DNA of 64,000 nt, taken from Rosa chinensis (lineage: Eukaryota; Streptophyta; Magnoliopsida; Rosales; Rosaceae). The notes beneath the pieces were generated by a model, which was given only the letters and a program-made list of their open reading frames with translations, was not told the DNA's origin and searched no databases. The stretch covers positions 3,906,001 to 3,970,000 of the forward strand of contig NC_037090.1 of assembly GCF_002994745.2 (NCBI RefSeq), in the 5' to 3' direction. The position numbers and the translations under genes were made by a program. Position 1 is the first letter of the stretch, and each line of letters begins with the position of its first letter. Shown here in pieces: positions 23,623-33,580 of this stretch.

Positions 23623-24062
23623 CTCTCCCTTGTGCGGCCCAAACGTGGTGCTCCTTTTGTTGCCTCATAAAAAATCTTGCCTAGTAACAAAAACCCAGAG
23701 GGACAAAAATAACCTCGGTCGAAGGGGAAAAAGAGCACAACACACCTTTCACGTTTCGAGACCATATATGTAGACACCTCCCCCTGACGTCTGCATCTCC
23801 CCCTGATGACTACTGCCATTAGAGTTCGGATAACTTCCCATATGATGCTACAAACATATTTCTCGAAAGTGGAATTTAGGCAATAACTTAGTGAGCAAGT
23901 CTGCCATACTGTCCTCAGATCGAACCTAGTTCACTTTGATCTTAAGGAGAGTTTGTTATTGCTGATATACTTAGTGTTGTCGCTTTTGATGTAGCATTTG
24001 CTTCATTTGTTCAAAGTAAGCAGCATTATCCTAAATGCTCGTAGGCTCATCTGTGGTAGACT

Positions 24063-25398
24063 TCAAACCACAATTATTCGAACATGCGTAATTATGGATC
24101 CAATCCATATACATTCACAAACCACTTCGTGAAGAGCAAGAATCTCTGCATTATTCGAAGATATAGCGACTAAGGTATGTTCTGTAGACCTCCAAGATAT
24201 CAAGGTCTTTTTCCATGGTGAACACTTAACCAGTTTGGGAATGACCTTTGTATAGGTCAGAGAGATACCCAACATCAGCAAAACCTTCCAAAACACTTAT
24301 GTCTTTTTGGGATGGGGATAGTGGACGCAGACCAGTGTTGGCGACGTTCCTGGTGTGTGATGGGTCTGAATCCATCATCTCTCTGTAGGGATAGAACGAG
24401 CTCATATCAATCGTACATCTCAAGTACCGAAAGATATCTTTTACACCAATCAAATGGCGTCGCGTTGGAGCACAGCTATACCTAGCTAACAAGTTCACAA
24501 CATATGAGATGTCCGGTCTTGTGCATTGGGGTAAGTACAATAATGCGCCTATTGTACTCATGTAAGACACTGCTGCCTCTAGCACATCTTCGTCATCATC
24601 CTTCAGATGAAGAGTATCATTTTCAGGATCAAGACTACGAATGATCATGGGGGTGCTTGAAGGCTTGACCTTGTCAAAATGCCTAAGCATCTATCAACAC
24701 GATGCTCAAGTTCCAAACCGAGACACAATCGTGTTCTCCCAAAATCCTTCATCTCAAACTAGGATTTTAAGTGTTCAGCAATTTCCCTTAACTCTTTAAG
24801 GGCTTCCAATGAAGATCATGTCCAACATGAACCGCTATAGAATCCGAAATTTGTTATGGAAACGCGAGGGCATATCCCTTCCCAATCAAGTAGTCACTTT
24901 AGTGAGCATTTCAACCTCTTTGTAAACGCACTCTGTGGTCTAGAGCAACTTGACTTGGGTAAATGAAGTTCACCATGAACCTTCATGTATATTCTGTGTC
25001 TAGATCCCTATAGAGATACGTAGTGACCACATTTGTAAGCTGCATGTTCAGTTATTCAGAAACTACCAAACTGACAAGGTAGTGGAGTGCAATGACATCC
25101 ATTACGAGAGAATATGTCTCATCGTAGTCGATTCCAGGGAATTTTATGAGAAGCCTTGCGCCATGAGGCGAGATTACTATCTCTTTTTCTCACTACGCTT
25201 TCTAACGAAGACCCATTAGTCAACAGGTTTTATGTTAGGAGGTGTTGGCATTACTAGCTCGAAAACTTTCCTCTTCGTTAGAGAATCCATCTTAACCTGG
25301 ATCGCATCTTTCCATTTAGGCCAAATCTCTCTACGTTGACATTCATTCATCAACGGAGCGTGGTTCGATATCATCGGACTCAACAAACTCATGCGCAA
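24063..25398 (-). pseudogene. Copia reverse transcriptase and RNase H fragments
   Basis: Minus-strand pieces in several frames. 25216-25398 contains WPKWKDAIQVKMDSLTKRKV (start of Copia RT). 24226-24690 contains SYMSTIGALLYLPQCTRPDI, VNLLARYSCAPTRRH and FADVGYLSDLYKGHSQTG (end of RT and start of RNase H). 24063-24296 contains ISWRSTEHTLVAISSNNAEI (RNase H). Stops and frame changes separate them and the RT catalytic block was not found intact, so it is inactive. Confidence 0.85.
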
Positions 25399-25844
25399 CT
25401 ACATCAACAATTATGATGGAATTTCTATCCCACATCTCATGTACACTAGTGTAATTTTCATAGAGGTCTATATTCTCAGAAATAGGTTCTAACGTTGAGG
25501 CGTCCCCCAACGATAACCCTAACCCAGAAGATTCTCATGAGACGGATTTTGAGTCTTGATGATCAAATGATTGAAATGTGCCAAAGTATCCTTCGAACTC
25601 ACAGGCCTCCCACGCATCCTAGCTGGGGCCATGGCCTATAACGCCAGAGTGCCACTTCGTTTGGCATTGGCTCCATGCCTACCTCCGTAGGGTGGCGCTA
25701 CGTCCTCTCGTAGGGATGTCCTTCCTTGTAGGCATGTTTGCAGCATATTTGTGTAATCTCGTCACTTTAGTAGGGATCGAGATGAGACATAGTGGGGACA
25801 GACCACGATAATTCCTGTTGTTCCTGATGAACATCTGTGTTCTT

Positions 25845-27664
25845 TGATGCGCCTGAAAGCAAGCGCACAATTTAACCCTGAAAATATCGTTAGTAGTAAA
25901 AGCAAATAGGGATCGTTCTATTCCGGGGATTGAGGGTACACCTGTCATTGTGAAACAAATAAAGAAAAGTATTATTTACAAAAATAAAATAAATAATATA
26001 AATATATACAATTGTATAAACAAATAAAGAATTAAAATAATAAAGTATTATTTACAAAAATAAAATAAAGAATAGAAATATATACAAGTAACAAAATAAA
26101 AAGGGGGGGGGGTTTAAGAATTATAGAATTGAAAATTAAGATAAATAAAATAAAGAAAATGTAAAAACATATATACAAGGGTGGATCGCAAGGAACAAAG
26201 ATCAAAACCACATCCATATGCAAGAAATCCAATTACAATTCCTATAGTTGATTTTAAATGTCATGAGAGAGGAGTTGATCATGTGAAACATTCGAAAGCA
26301 AATGATTTCCCATATTTTACTTTTCAATGCTAATTAACCTAAGCGAAAACACCTAGATTAATCCTATCAAACATGCAATCAAGCCCTAGAAAGCTAGTCA
26401 ATCATGACATGTTCAACGCATTAGACATAGAAAAAGGCTATCAACTCAAGTGTACAACTTAGTATGGAAAAGTCCACCTAATTGCAATCCTCTTTAATTA
26501 AATTCGGTCTTTGCACAAAACCTTTACTACTTTGATTCAAGTTTACACAAAACGAAAAGTCGATTTCATGTTCTTAAACCTAGCACCAATTATATCAAAA
26601 CCCTAAGTGTTTGCAACCACATAAGATTAAAATACAAAAGTTTTCTATCATGCAAATTTAATTAAACAAACCCACATAAGCAACATAAAAATCAACATAT
26701 AGAAATCACAACTTTATCTCAAAACATATAAACGGGCTTTAAACTTTGCCCTTAACATTATTTGTTAATTAGAATTCATAGTTCTACAAATCTAAACAAA
26801 GAAAACCAAAAGAAATTACAAGGAAAAAGATAGAATTACACCATGAAGGGAGTGGATGATGAAGAGCTTGAGACGTTGATCTTGAATCTTTAAAGCAAGA
26901 CTTCACTATCACGGCACAAGGTGGATGATGACGGCTAGGAGGCTTCATGGCTTCTTCTTCTTTTCTTCTCTTTGCTTAAAAATGCAGAAACTTAAAACTA
27001 GAGGATGGAGAGAAAAATGGAAAGGAAATGGAGAGACAAAGAAGATGAGATGGATGAAGGAAGATTTGGGAAAATGGAAAGGAAATGGTGAGACAAGGAG
27101 ATGAAATGGATGAAGGAATTTTTGTTAGAATGAGAGGAGAAGGTGTTTATATAGGGAATAAAAAAGAAGAGTGAAATGATGAGAGGAAGAAAAATAATAA
27201 AAGTGGATCTAAGTTCACTTGTAAAATATGGAAAAGATAGAGAAATGATGAAATGAAAGCAAAGCATGAAGGTGCAGCAACATGGAAGTGATGATGATCT
27301 ATTAAAGAGATTGTAGAAGAAAAATATATCCAAGGAAAAAGAGAAAAGCATCTAGCTTTCTTCATGTGGGTAGGAAACATGAACATGTGGATATTGAGCT
27401 GTTTTTAGGTCAGTTTTTGCCCCTTTATTCCTTCAATTATTTCTCCAACAAGACTTCAGAATGAGCCTTGGACTTCTTCATAAAAAATGTTCCACTATGA
27501 GTGTAGATCATCCTGACAAATTTTCAGAGCTTTATTCCATGTGGTTGGGCCGAAAATGCTGCTGGACCTCTTACAGGTCCAGTTTTCCGGTTTTGCTTCT
27601 GTAGAAAATTGGGCTGATTGTTTGAAGGCCTTCCACTCATATTTTTCTCTTGCACTCTTCATAA
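25845..27664 (-). repeat. Truncated LTR copy
   Basis: Direct repeat of 27667-29390. The half nearest 27664 is nearly identical to the other copy for about 540 bp (27127-27664 against 28847-29385); the other half is clearly diverged and gapped. It lacks the outer ~310 bp present in the complete copy. Confidence 0.85.
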
Positions 27665-27666
27665 AT

Positions 27667-29703
27667 TGATGCGCCTAAAGCAAGCGCATAATTTAACCCT
27701 GAAATATCGTTAGTAGTATAAGCAAATAGGGATCGTTCTATTCCGGGGATTGAGGGTACACTTGTCATTGTTAAACAATTAAACAATTAAAATTAAAACA
27801 AAGTATAATATTCACAAATATATTCACAACTATAAACATTATTTACGAAAAAAGGGAGGATTTTGTTTTTGGATTTTCGAAAATAAAACTAAGTTAACAA
27901 AATAATTAAAATGCAAAAACATAAAAATACAAATGGAGTGAGAGAACAAAGATCAAAAACCGAAACATATGATTAAAATTGATTCAAACCCTAATATGTT
28001 CATCTAAGTCATGAGAGAGGAGTTGATCATGTGAAACATTCGAAAGCAAATGAATTCCCATTTTTTACTTTTCAATGCTAATTAACCTAAGCGAAAGCAC
28101 CTAAATTAATCCTATCAAACATGCAATCAAACCCTAGAAAGCTAGTCAATCATGTCATGTTTAACGCATTACACATAGTGAAAGGCTATCAACTCAAGTG
28201 TACAACTTAGTATGGAAAAGTCCACCTAATTGCAATTCTCTTTAATTAAATTCGGTTTTTGCACAAAACCTTTACTACTTTGATTCAAGTTTACACAAAA
28301 CGAAAAGTCGATTTCATGTTCTTAAACCTAGCACCATTCATATCAAAACCCTAAGTGTTTGCAACCACATAAGATTAAAATACAAAAGTTATCTATAACG
28401 CAAATTTAATTAAACAAACCCACATAAGCAACCTTCGAATCACAATAATATGAAACTGAAAATTCTCAATTAATCATAAAATTCCAGAAATTAATATTCA
28501 TTCAAACACATATGTCAACTAGAACAAAACCAACGAAATCAAAGCAAAAGTTACAAAGGAGAATCGGATTACACCGTGAGATGGAGATGAGATGAACGAA
28601 TTGAGGATGTGGTCTCTTGAATCTCGAAAGCAAGCTTCAAGGATGGTGATGGAGGATGATGCTCACGGCAATTCTTCTTCTCCCTTGGCCTTGCTTGAAA
28701 TGTTGAATGCACTAGAGGATGGAGAGAAAATGGAAAGGAAATGGAGAGACAAAGAAGATGGAATGGATGAAGGAATTTAGAGGGAAAATGGAAAGGAAAT
28801 GGAGAGACAAAGAAGATGAGATGGATGAAGGAATGTTTGTTAGAATGAGAGTAGAAGGTGTTTATATAGGGAATAAAAAAGAAGAGTGAAATGATGAGAG
28901 GAAGAAAAATAATAAAAGTGGATCTAAGTTCACTTGTAAAATATGGAAAAGATAGAGAAATGATGAAATGAAAGCAAAGCATGAAGGTGCAGCAACATGG
29001 AAGTGATGATGATCTATTAAAGAGATTGTAGAAGAAAAATATATCCAAGGAAAAAGAGAAAAGCATCTAGCTTTCTTCATGTGGGTAGGAAACATGAACA
29101 TGTGGATATTGAGCTGTTTTTAGGTCAGTTTTTGCCCCTTTATTCCTTCAATTATTTCTCCAACAAGACTTCAGAATGAGCCTTGGACTTCTTCATAAAA
29201 AATGTTCCACTATGAGTGTAGATCATCCTGACAAATTTTCAGAGCTTTATTCCATGTGGTTGGGCCGAAAATGCTGCTGGACCTCTTACAGGTCCAGTTT
29301 TCCGGTTTTGCTTCTGTAGAAAATTGGGCTGATTGTTTGAAGGCCTTCCACTCATATTTTTCTCTTGCACTCTTCATAAGAAATGATCCTTTGGGTGTCT
29401 AGAATGGATCTGGAAGGTTTCAGCTCATTTGAAGTTCATTTGGTCAGGCGGTCGCTCCTTCTTCTTTGCTTGGCTTGGTTTCTCCTAGCCGGAGTAGGAA
29501 TATGTGTAAAATTGATCTTTTAGTACATTTCCATTTTTCTCCATCATTTCCAGGTAATTATGGACCTAACACTCATTTCACCTTCATCTACTCCAATGTA
29601 CCTAAAAATAGAAATTGAAATAAAAATCGATTCAGTTAAGGAATTAACTAAGCAAAATGTGAGGAATTAACTATTAAAATATCACATTAAAATGCTCCTA
29701 TCA
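27667..29703 (-). repeat. Complete LTR copy
   Basis: 2037 bp with TG...CA ends in minus orientation. It contains an internal ~65-bp duplication (AAAATGGAAAGGAAATGGAG twice, near 28720 and 28790) also present in altered form in the truncated copy. Confidence 0.85.
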
Positions 29704-29714
29704 TTCTTATCTCC

Positions 29715-30260
29715 CCCTAACAATGGGAAGACTGTCTCATCAAAGTGGCATCCGCAAATCTAGCGGTAAGGAGATCACCTAGCAAGGGCATGAAGTGGCG
29801 GACGATTGTTGGAGTCTGAAATCCAACTGAGTTGCCCATTCGTCTGTAAAGACCCATCATAGAGCGCTGTGGCGGCGCAATGGGCACATAAAGGGCTCAC
29901 TCAAATGTGCGTAAGTGCAAAATACTTATATCCAGTTACTAGCTGTAACGCAGATATACATTGAGTGGCTGTAGGTCGTAGACTAATTAGCATAGTTGCA
30001 TGTGATATTGCATCACCCCAAGCGGATATAAGAAGATTGGTGCGCATTACCAATGTCCGGGCTACCATCGTAGTCTTTTCCGGAGACCATTTGGGTGTGT
30101 TCATGGGAATATGGTGTCCAACATCATTCCCAATGCAATAACCATCGAAAGTCTTCGATGTAAACTATCTAGCAATGTCAAATCCAATTGACTGAATAGG
30201 ATGATCCGGGGAGTGAGCCCGTTGTCATATGGTATGTGCTAGGAGTGTAGCATAAGCAGC
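29715..30260 (-). pseudogene. Copia integrase C-terminal fragment
   Basis: Minus strand contains SAWGDAISHATMLISLRPTA, then ALQLVTGYKYFALTH, then in other frames the RTMMGPYRRMG-like and ADCHFDE-like pieces usual in plant Copia polyproteins. Interrupted by stops and frameshifts. The nested LTR element is inserted just downstream, at 29703. Confidence 0.75.
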
Positions 30261-30479
30261 ATTACAAGTGGACAATGGCACAACACGTAACCAACGTGTT
30301 TGTGTGTCAACCAACATCATGAGATATTTAAACATTTGCAAGTTGGTTGAATCAGTCCACAGAATCCCCACGGATTCTATGTAAGAACAAAATGAGTATT
30401 TTCATATCCTTTGCATAGGATGGTCTCAGTCCTAATTTTTCTAAGGAACGACTTTTGTAAAATGAGCTAGAGGGTTTAG

Positions 30480-30716
30480 AAGCAACCAATGAGAATTTTG
30501 GTTAGGCCTGAGAGTCTGAAATGCTGTTTGAAGCAAGTTGGTGATTGCAGCATCACCTGGGGCGCCATCACCATGATGGACGTTATCCATGGTGTCATGA
30601 ATCATATCCAGGATTCCATCGGCCTTGAGATGCTAGCGGACATCACGAACCCACCTGTGATATCCAGAGCCAGTTGATCCCAATGGAGCAAAGTTCAATT
30701 TGTTCAGGTTACTCAT
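30480..30716 (-). pseudogene. Copia gag N-terminal fragment
   Basis: The minus strand starts at ATG 30714-30716 with MSNLNKLNFAPLGSTGSGYH and RWVRDVR, then a stop, then HLKADGILDMI. This is the usual beginning of plant Copia gag (MSNLNKLDF-type). The stop kills the frame. Confidence 0.75.
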
Positions 30717-31139
30717 CCTGAAAGTGAACAAGAAATTAGGGTTAGTTTCGGAGCGAAATAGGCTACCACGAAAACATATAAAATTTCTGAGCGTAATCAC
30801 TTCCAAGAAATTAGGAATTTTCGAGCGTAGTCGCTTCCAATAAATTCGATTCCAAGAGATATTAGATTAGATCGAAACAATGACGTAAGTGGTCGATCAT
30901 AAATTCTCTACAAACTCTAAGTTTGGAGATCTCAATAAGCTCTAAGCTTGGAGTGAGCACGAACCCCCACAGTTCGGCTTAATTTGGTCTCCCCTATGAT
31001 GAAGAAAGGGGGGTAGAAGAAGAGTGGTTGTAAGTCCCCAAAAAAGAAAAGAAATTAAATGTAAAAACTCTAAAAAGGGGAACTTTTCGAGAAAAAAAAA
31101 ATCTCAAAATAGGTCACCGGAAAAGTTGGTCAAAAAAAT

Positions 31140-31320
31140 CGCCGGAAAAGTGGTTGACCAGCGTTGACCGAATGTTGACGTGGCACTGGTACTGATGCTG
31201 TTGCTGACGTGGCAGTGGGGTCCGGTTGCTGACGTGGCGATGAGGTCCAGCTGATGACGTGACAGTGGGTCCAGATGCTGACGTGGCGGTTGCTGAATTG
31301 GCAGGCTGATGTCAGTGGGC
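31140..31320. repeat. Tandem GCTGACGTGG-type repeats in the Copia leader
   Basis: The word TGACGTGG or TGACGTGA recurs five to six times (near 31177, 31204, 31229, 31255 and 31279) at roughly 25-30-bp spacing, with GTCCAG/GTCCGG between. It lies between the 5' LTR and gag. TGACGTGG is an ACGT-core word like plant bZIP sites, but here it may only be a decayed minisatellite. Confidence 0.7.
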
Positions 31321-31768
31321 TGGGCTTTGACTTCTTCCTTTTGGCCTGGGCTGCTTCTTTCTTCTTCTTTTCTTTTTCTTTTCTTTTCTGCCGGTTTTTT
31401 TGCTGGATGAACAGGTGGCCAGTTCAGCAAGTTTTTGGCCGGTTTTTGGACTTTTTATTCTGGTTCCTGAATATTCAGATCAAGAGGGTTCTGCTACCAA
31501 AATTTTGTGGAAATTGGAGGTCCGGAAGATGGTGAACCGGTGGAATATTTGCTGCGAGTTGTATGGAGCTTTCGGTGGCCGGTTCGGTAGGTTTCTGGCC
31601 GGTTCTTCGGGTGGCCCCTCCGGTTCTGGACTCTTGGGATCGAGTGCTTCAACGTGTGAGGTGGAGGCAGAAAAGGCTTCAAGATTTTGCATTCGGATTC
31701 AAGGTTTTTAGCTTCTTGAATCAAGGTTTGGCTATTTGTTTCAGGGTTAGGGCTTCGCGCTGATAACG

Positions 31769-31970
31769 TGTTTTAGGAAATCAGAAATTGAGAGAAAATT
31801 GTTGACTTATATAGAGGATTACAAGGCATAGAGTCTGAATTGTATAAGGAAAGGTAATCATACAATGAATGAATATCTCTAAGATATTCTCTCTAATTAA
31901 AACCCTATTACCACTAGGTCAAATAACCTAGAGTTTGAGTCAGACATACAAATAGAGATTTACTTGAACA
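31769..31970 (-). repeat. 5' LTR of the Copia element
   Basis: Right-hand direct repeat, 202 bp, partner of 23384-23622; see the element entry for orientation. Confidence 0.8.
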
Positions 31971-33377
31971 CTTATTGTTAAATTACTCCTTTTTATTTTC
32001 TAATAAATAATGTTAAATTATTCCTAACTTTCTTTTGTGTGCCAATTTATCATGAGATACTAAGGCATTTTACTTTTGATAAATGTGCTATATTTTCTAT
32101 TTTATCTCTTAAGTAACTCATATGGAGTGAAAAATATGAAATACATTGAGATGGTGAGGTGAGTTGCATAAAATTATCTAAAAAACTATAGTCAAAATTA
32201 ATTAGCCATATGGAGTAAATCGACGGAATAGAGTAAAGTTAGGAAGTAATTTATCAAATTTAATAAGTCATAGTGGTCAATTACCAGACATCTAAAAAAT
32301 TAGGAAACAGTTTGACTGTTTTGCTTAAAGTATATAAATTATCTTTATATCGTGTTGATCCACATAAAGATAAATGCAATAACATTAGAATAGGACACCA
32401 ATAGCTGACCCCGTCTTGATGATTCTATCTATCCTTCTAGATGATGGAAGCATCTCACTGGTAGCGTTGGATTTAAGCTCCATTTCCATCCCATATTTTA
32501 CATCACAAAGCAGAGTTCCCAACAAGAAGATATTGTTATTTTTGCCAGTCAAAGTTACATTAAGGATCTTAATCAGGATTAGTCCAGTTATTTAGGGCTT
32601 GTCCGATAACGTTTTTTAAAATGATTTTTCAAAAACCAATTTTGAAAATAAAAAAGAGAAAACAAGATTGGATTTTTGAGATCCGAAAATGTGTCCGGTA
32701 GTTTATTCCAAAAATAATTTTCAAAAACGAGAGAAGATGGCGACTAGAGATGAGAGAGAGACCTGAGAGGAAGAGAGCGACGTGAGAATATGGAAGAAGA
32801 GGACACGTTCTTTTTTTTCTTTGTTTTGGAAAATATATCTCCGTGTTTTCTAAAATATGAGAATGAAAAGGTGAAAACGTCTATTTGTCGTTTTCCTGTT
32901 TTACGAGTAAAATAAAAAATTATTTTCAAAAATTATTTTCTGCATTTTTGAAAACAGACCAACGAACGCATTTTTAAGCCATTTTCATTTTATAAAATGA
33001 AAAAAATGACTTGAAAACGTTACCGAACGCCACCTTAGTGTTTCAGTTTAGCAACTTAGCATAAATACTCCACTAGCAACATAATTAAAGGGTTAATTGA
33101 TTCCATTACTTAGGACAAACGCCAAGATGTTAATTAGAATACTGAATACACCATTGAGTTGTAGTCCAACCAATTAACGTATTAATGATGCCTCTAGAAG
33201 GAATTACAGTTCATGTATCTTACAGGTGGACTGCCATAAGAGACAAACATTCCCAAGTCCCTTTTGGCAGCTCAGCTAAAAACTGTTCGTAAGTCGCTTT
33301 CAAACATATTACCAAATATCTTCATTAAATTCTAGACCAACAATTTATAGGGAAGTGCTCATAGAGCTGAGTGACAA
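31971..33377. other. Spacer upstream of RKF3-like gene 2
   Basis: AT-rich DNA holding one foldback element (32594-33036) and otherwise no recognisable gene. Confidence 0.4.
32594..33036. mobile_element. Foldback MITE-like element, possibly hAT type
   Basis: The left end GGGCTTGTCCGATAACGTTT is an imperfect inverted match of the right end, which in reverse reads GGTGGCGTTCGGTAACGTTT. The ~440-bp interior is rich in TTTTCAAAAA words that also pair inversely. The flanks AGTTATTT and AGTGTTTC could be a decayed 8-bp duplication (5 of 8). No coding content. Confidence 0.5.
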
Positions 33378-33580
33378 ACCCAAGACTCCCATATTCAAAA
33401 GTCAGTTAGGACCAAATCCACAAGTTACCTTAGAAGTTTCTTCCCTCCAATAACAAGTCACATTTGAAGACTCAAGACTTTCAGCATTTCCAAGCTCCCA
33501 AAAACCCAAAGTCAAAATCCCATTTCCATCTCAAACAAGCCAGAGTCTTCTTCCCCATCATCAAAACCACAAATCTTTCC
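33378..33580 (+). promoter_or_regulatory. Conserved 5' leader of RKF3-like gene 2
   Basis: Contains ACCCAAGACTCCCA, AAAAGTCAGTTA and CTTCCCTCCA in the same order as the leader of paralog 1 (19262-19325). An in-frame ATG at 33464 would add 39 hydrophilic residues in front of the signal peptide, which argues for the downstream start. Confidence 0.5.

Larger units (their letters stand above)
25845..29703 (-). mobile_element. Internally deleted LTR retrotransposon nested in the Copia element
   Basis: 3859-bp insertion flanked by the exact 5-bp duplication TTCTT (25840-25844 and 29704-29708). On the minus strand it begins TGATAGGAGC and ends GGCGCATCA, the TG...CA ends of LTR elements. It consists of one complete LTR (27667-29703, 2037 bp) followed directly by a second copy (25845-27664) that lacks the first ~310 bp of the LTR. 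The whole internal domain is gone. A TATATAAA box on the minus strand in each copy (about 28862 and 27147) agrees with the orientation. No protein-coding content; long Phe/Ser-rich frames are artefacts. The family may be a Gypsy-type plant element but no coding domain remains to prove it. Confidence 0.85.
23384..31970 (-). mobile_element. Decayed Ty1/Copia LTR retrotransposon, split by a nested element
   Basis: Direct terminal repeats lie at 23384-23622 (239 bp) and 31769-31970 (202 bp). Both start TGTTTTAGG and end TTTACTTGAACA and share ATCATACAATGAATG. Between them, minus-strand fragments of gag, integrase, reverse transcriptase and RNase H occur in Copia order, so the 5' LTR is the right-hand one. 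Next to it the minus strand reads CGTTATCAGCGCG, a primer-site-like sequence of plant Copia elements. Next to the left LTR lie CTCCCCCTGA words typical of the polypurine end. Removing the insert at 25845-29703 leaves about 4.7 kb, a normal Copia size. The 5-bp flanks (GGGAT, CTTAT) do not match, so no target duplication is preserved. Confidence 0.85.

Noticed and set aside
26998..27386. Phe/Ser-rich minus-strand frames, repeated at 28569-29101
   Set aside because: They lie within the U3-like half of the two LTR copies and overlap the TATA box; identical because the LTRs are duplicated, not because a protein is conserved.
33464..33580. Upstream ATG adding 39 residues to RKF3-like paralog 2
   Set aside because: It would place a Lys/Phe/Pro-rich segment before the signal peptide; paralog 1 has no such extension.
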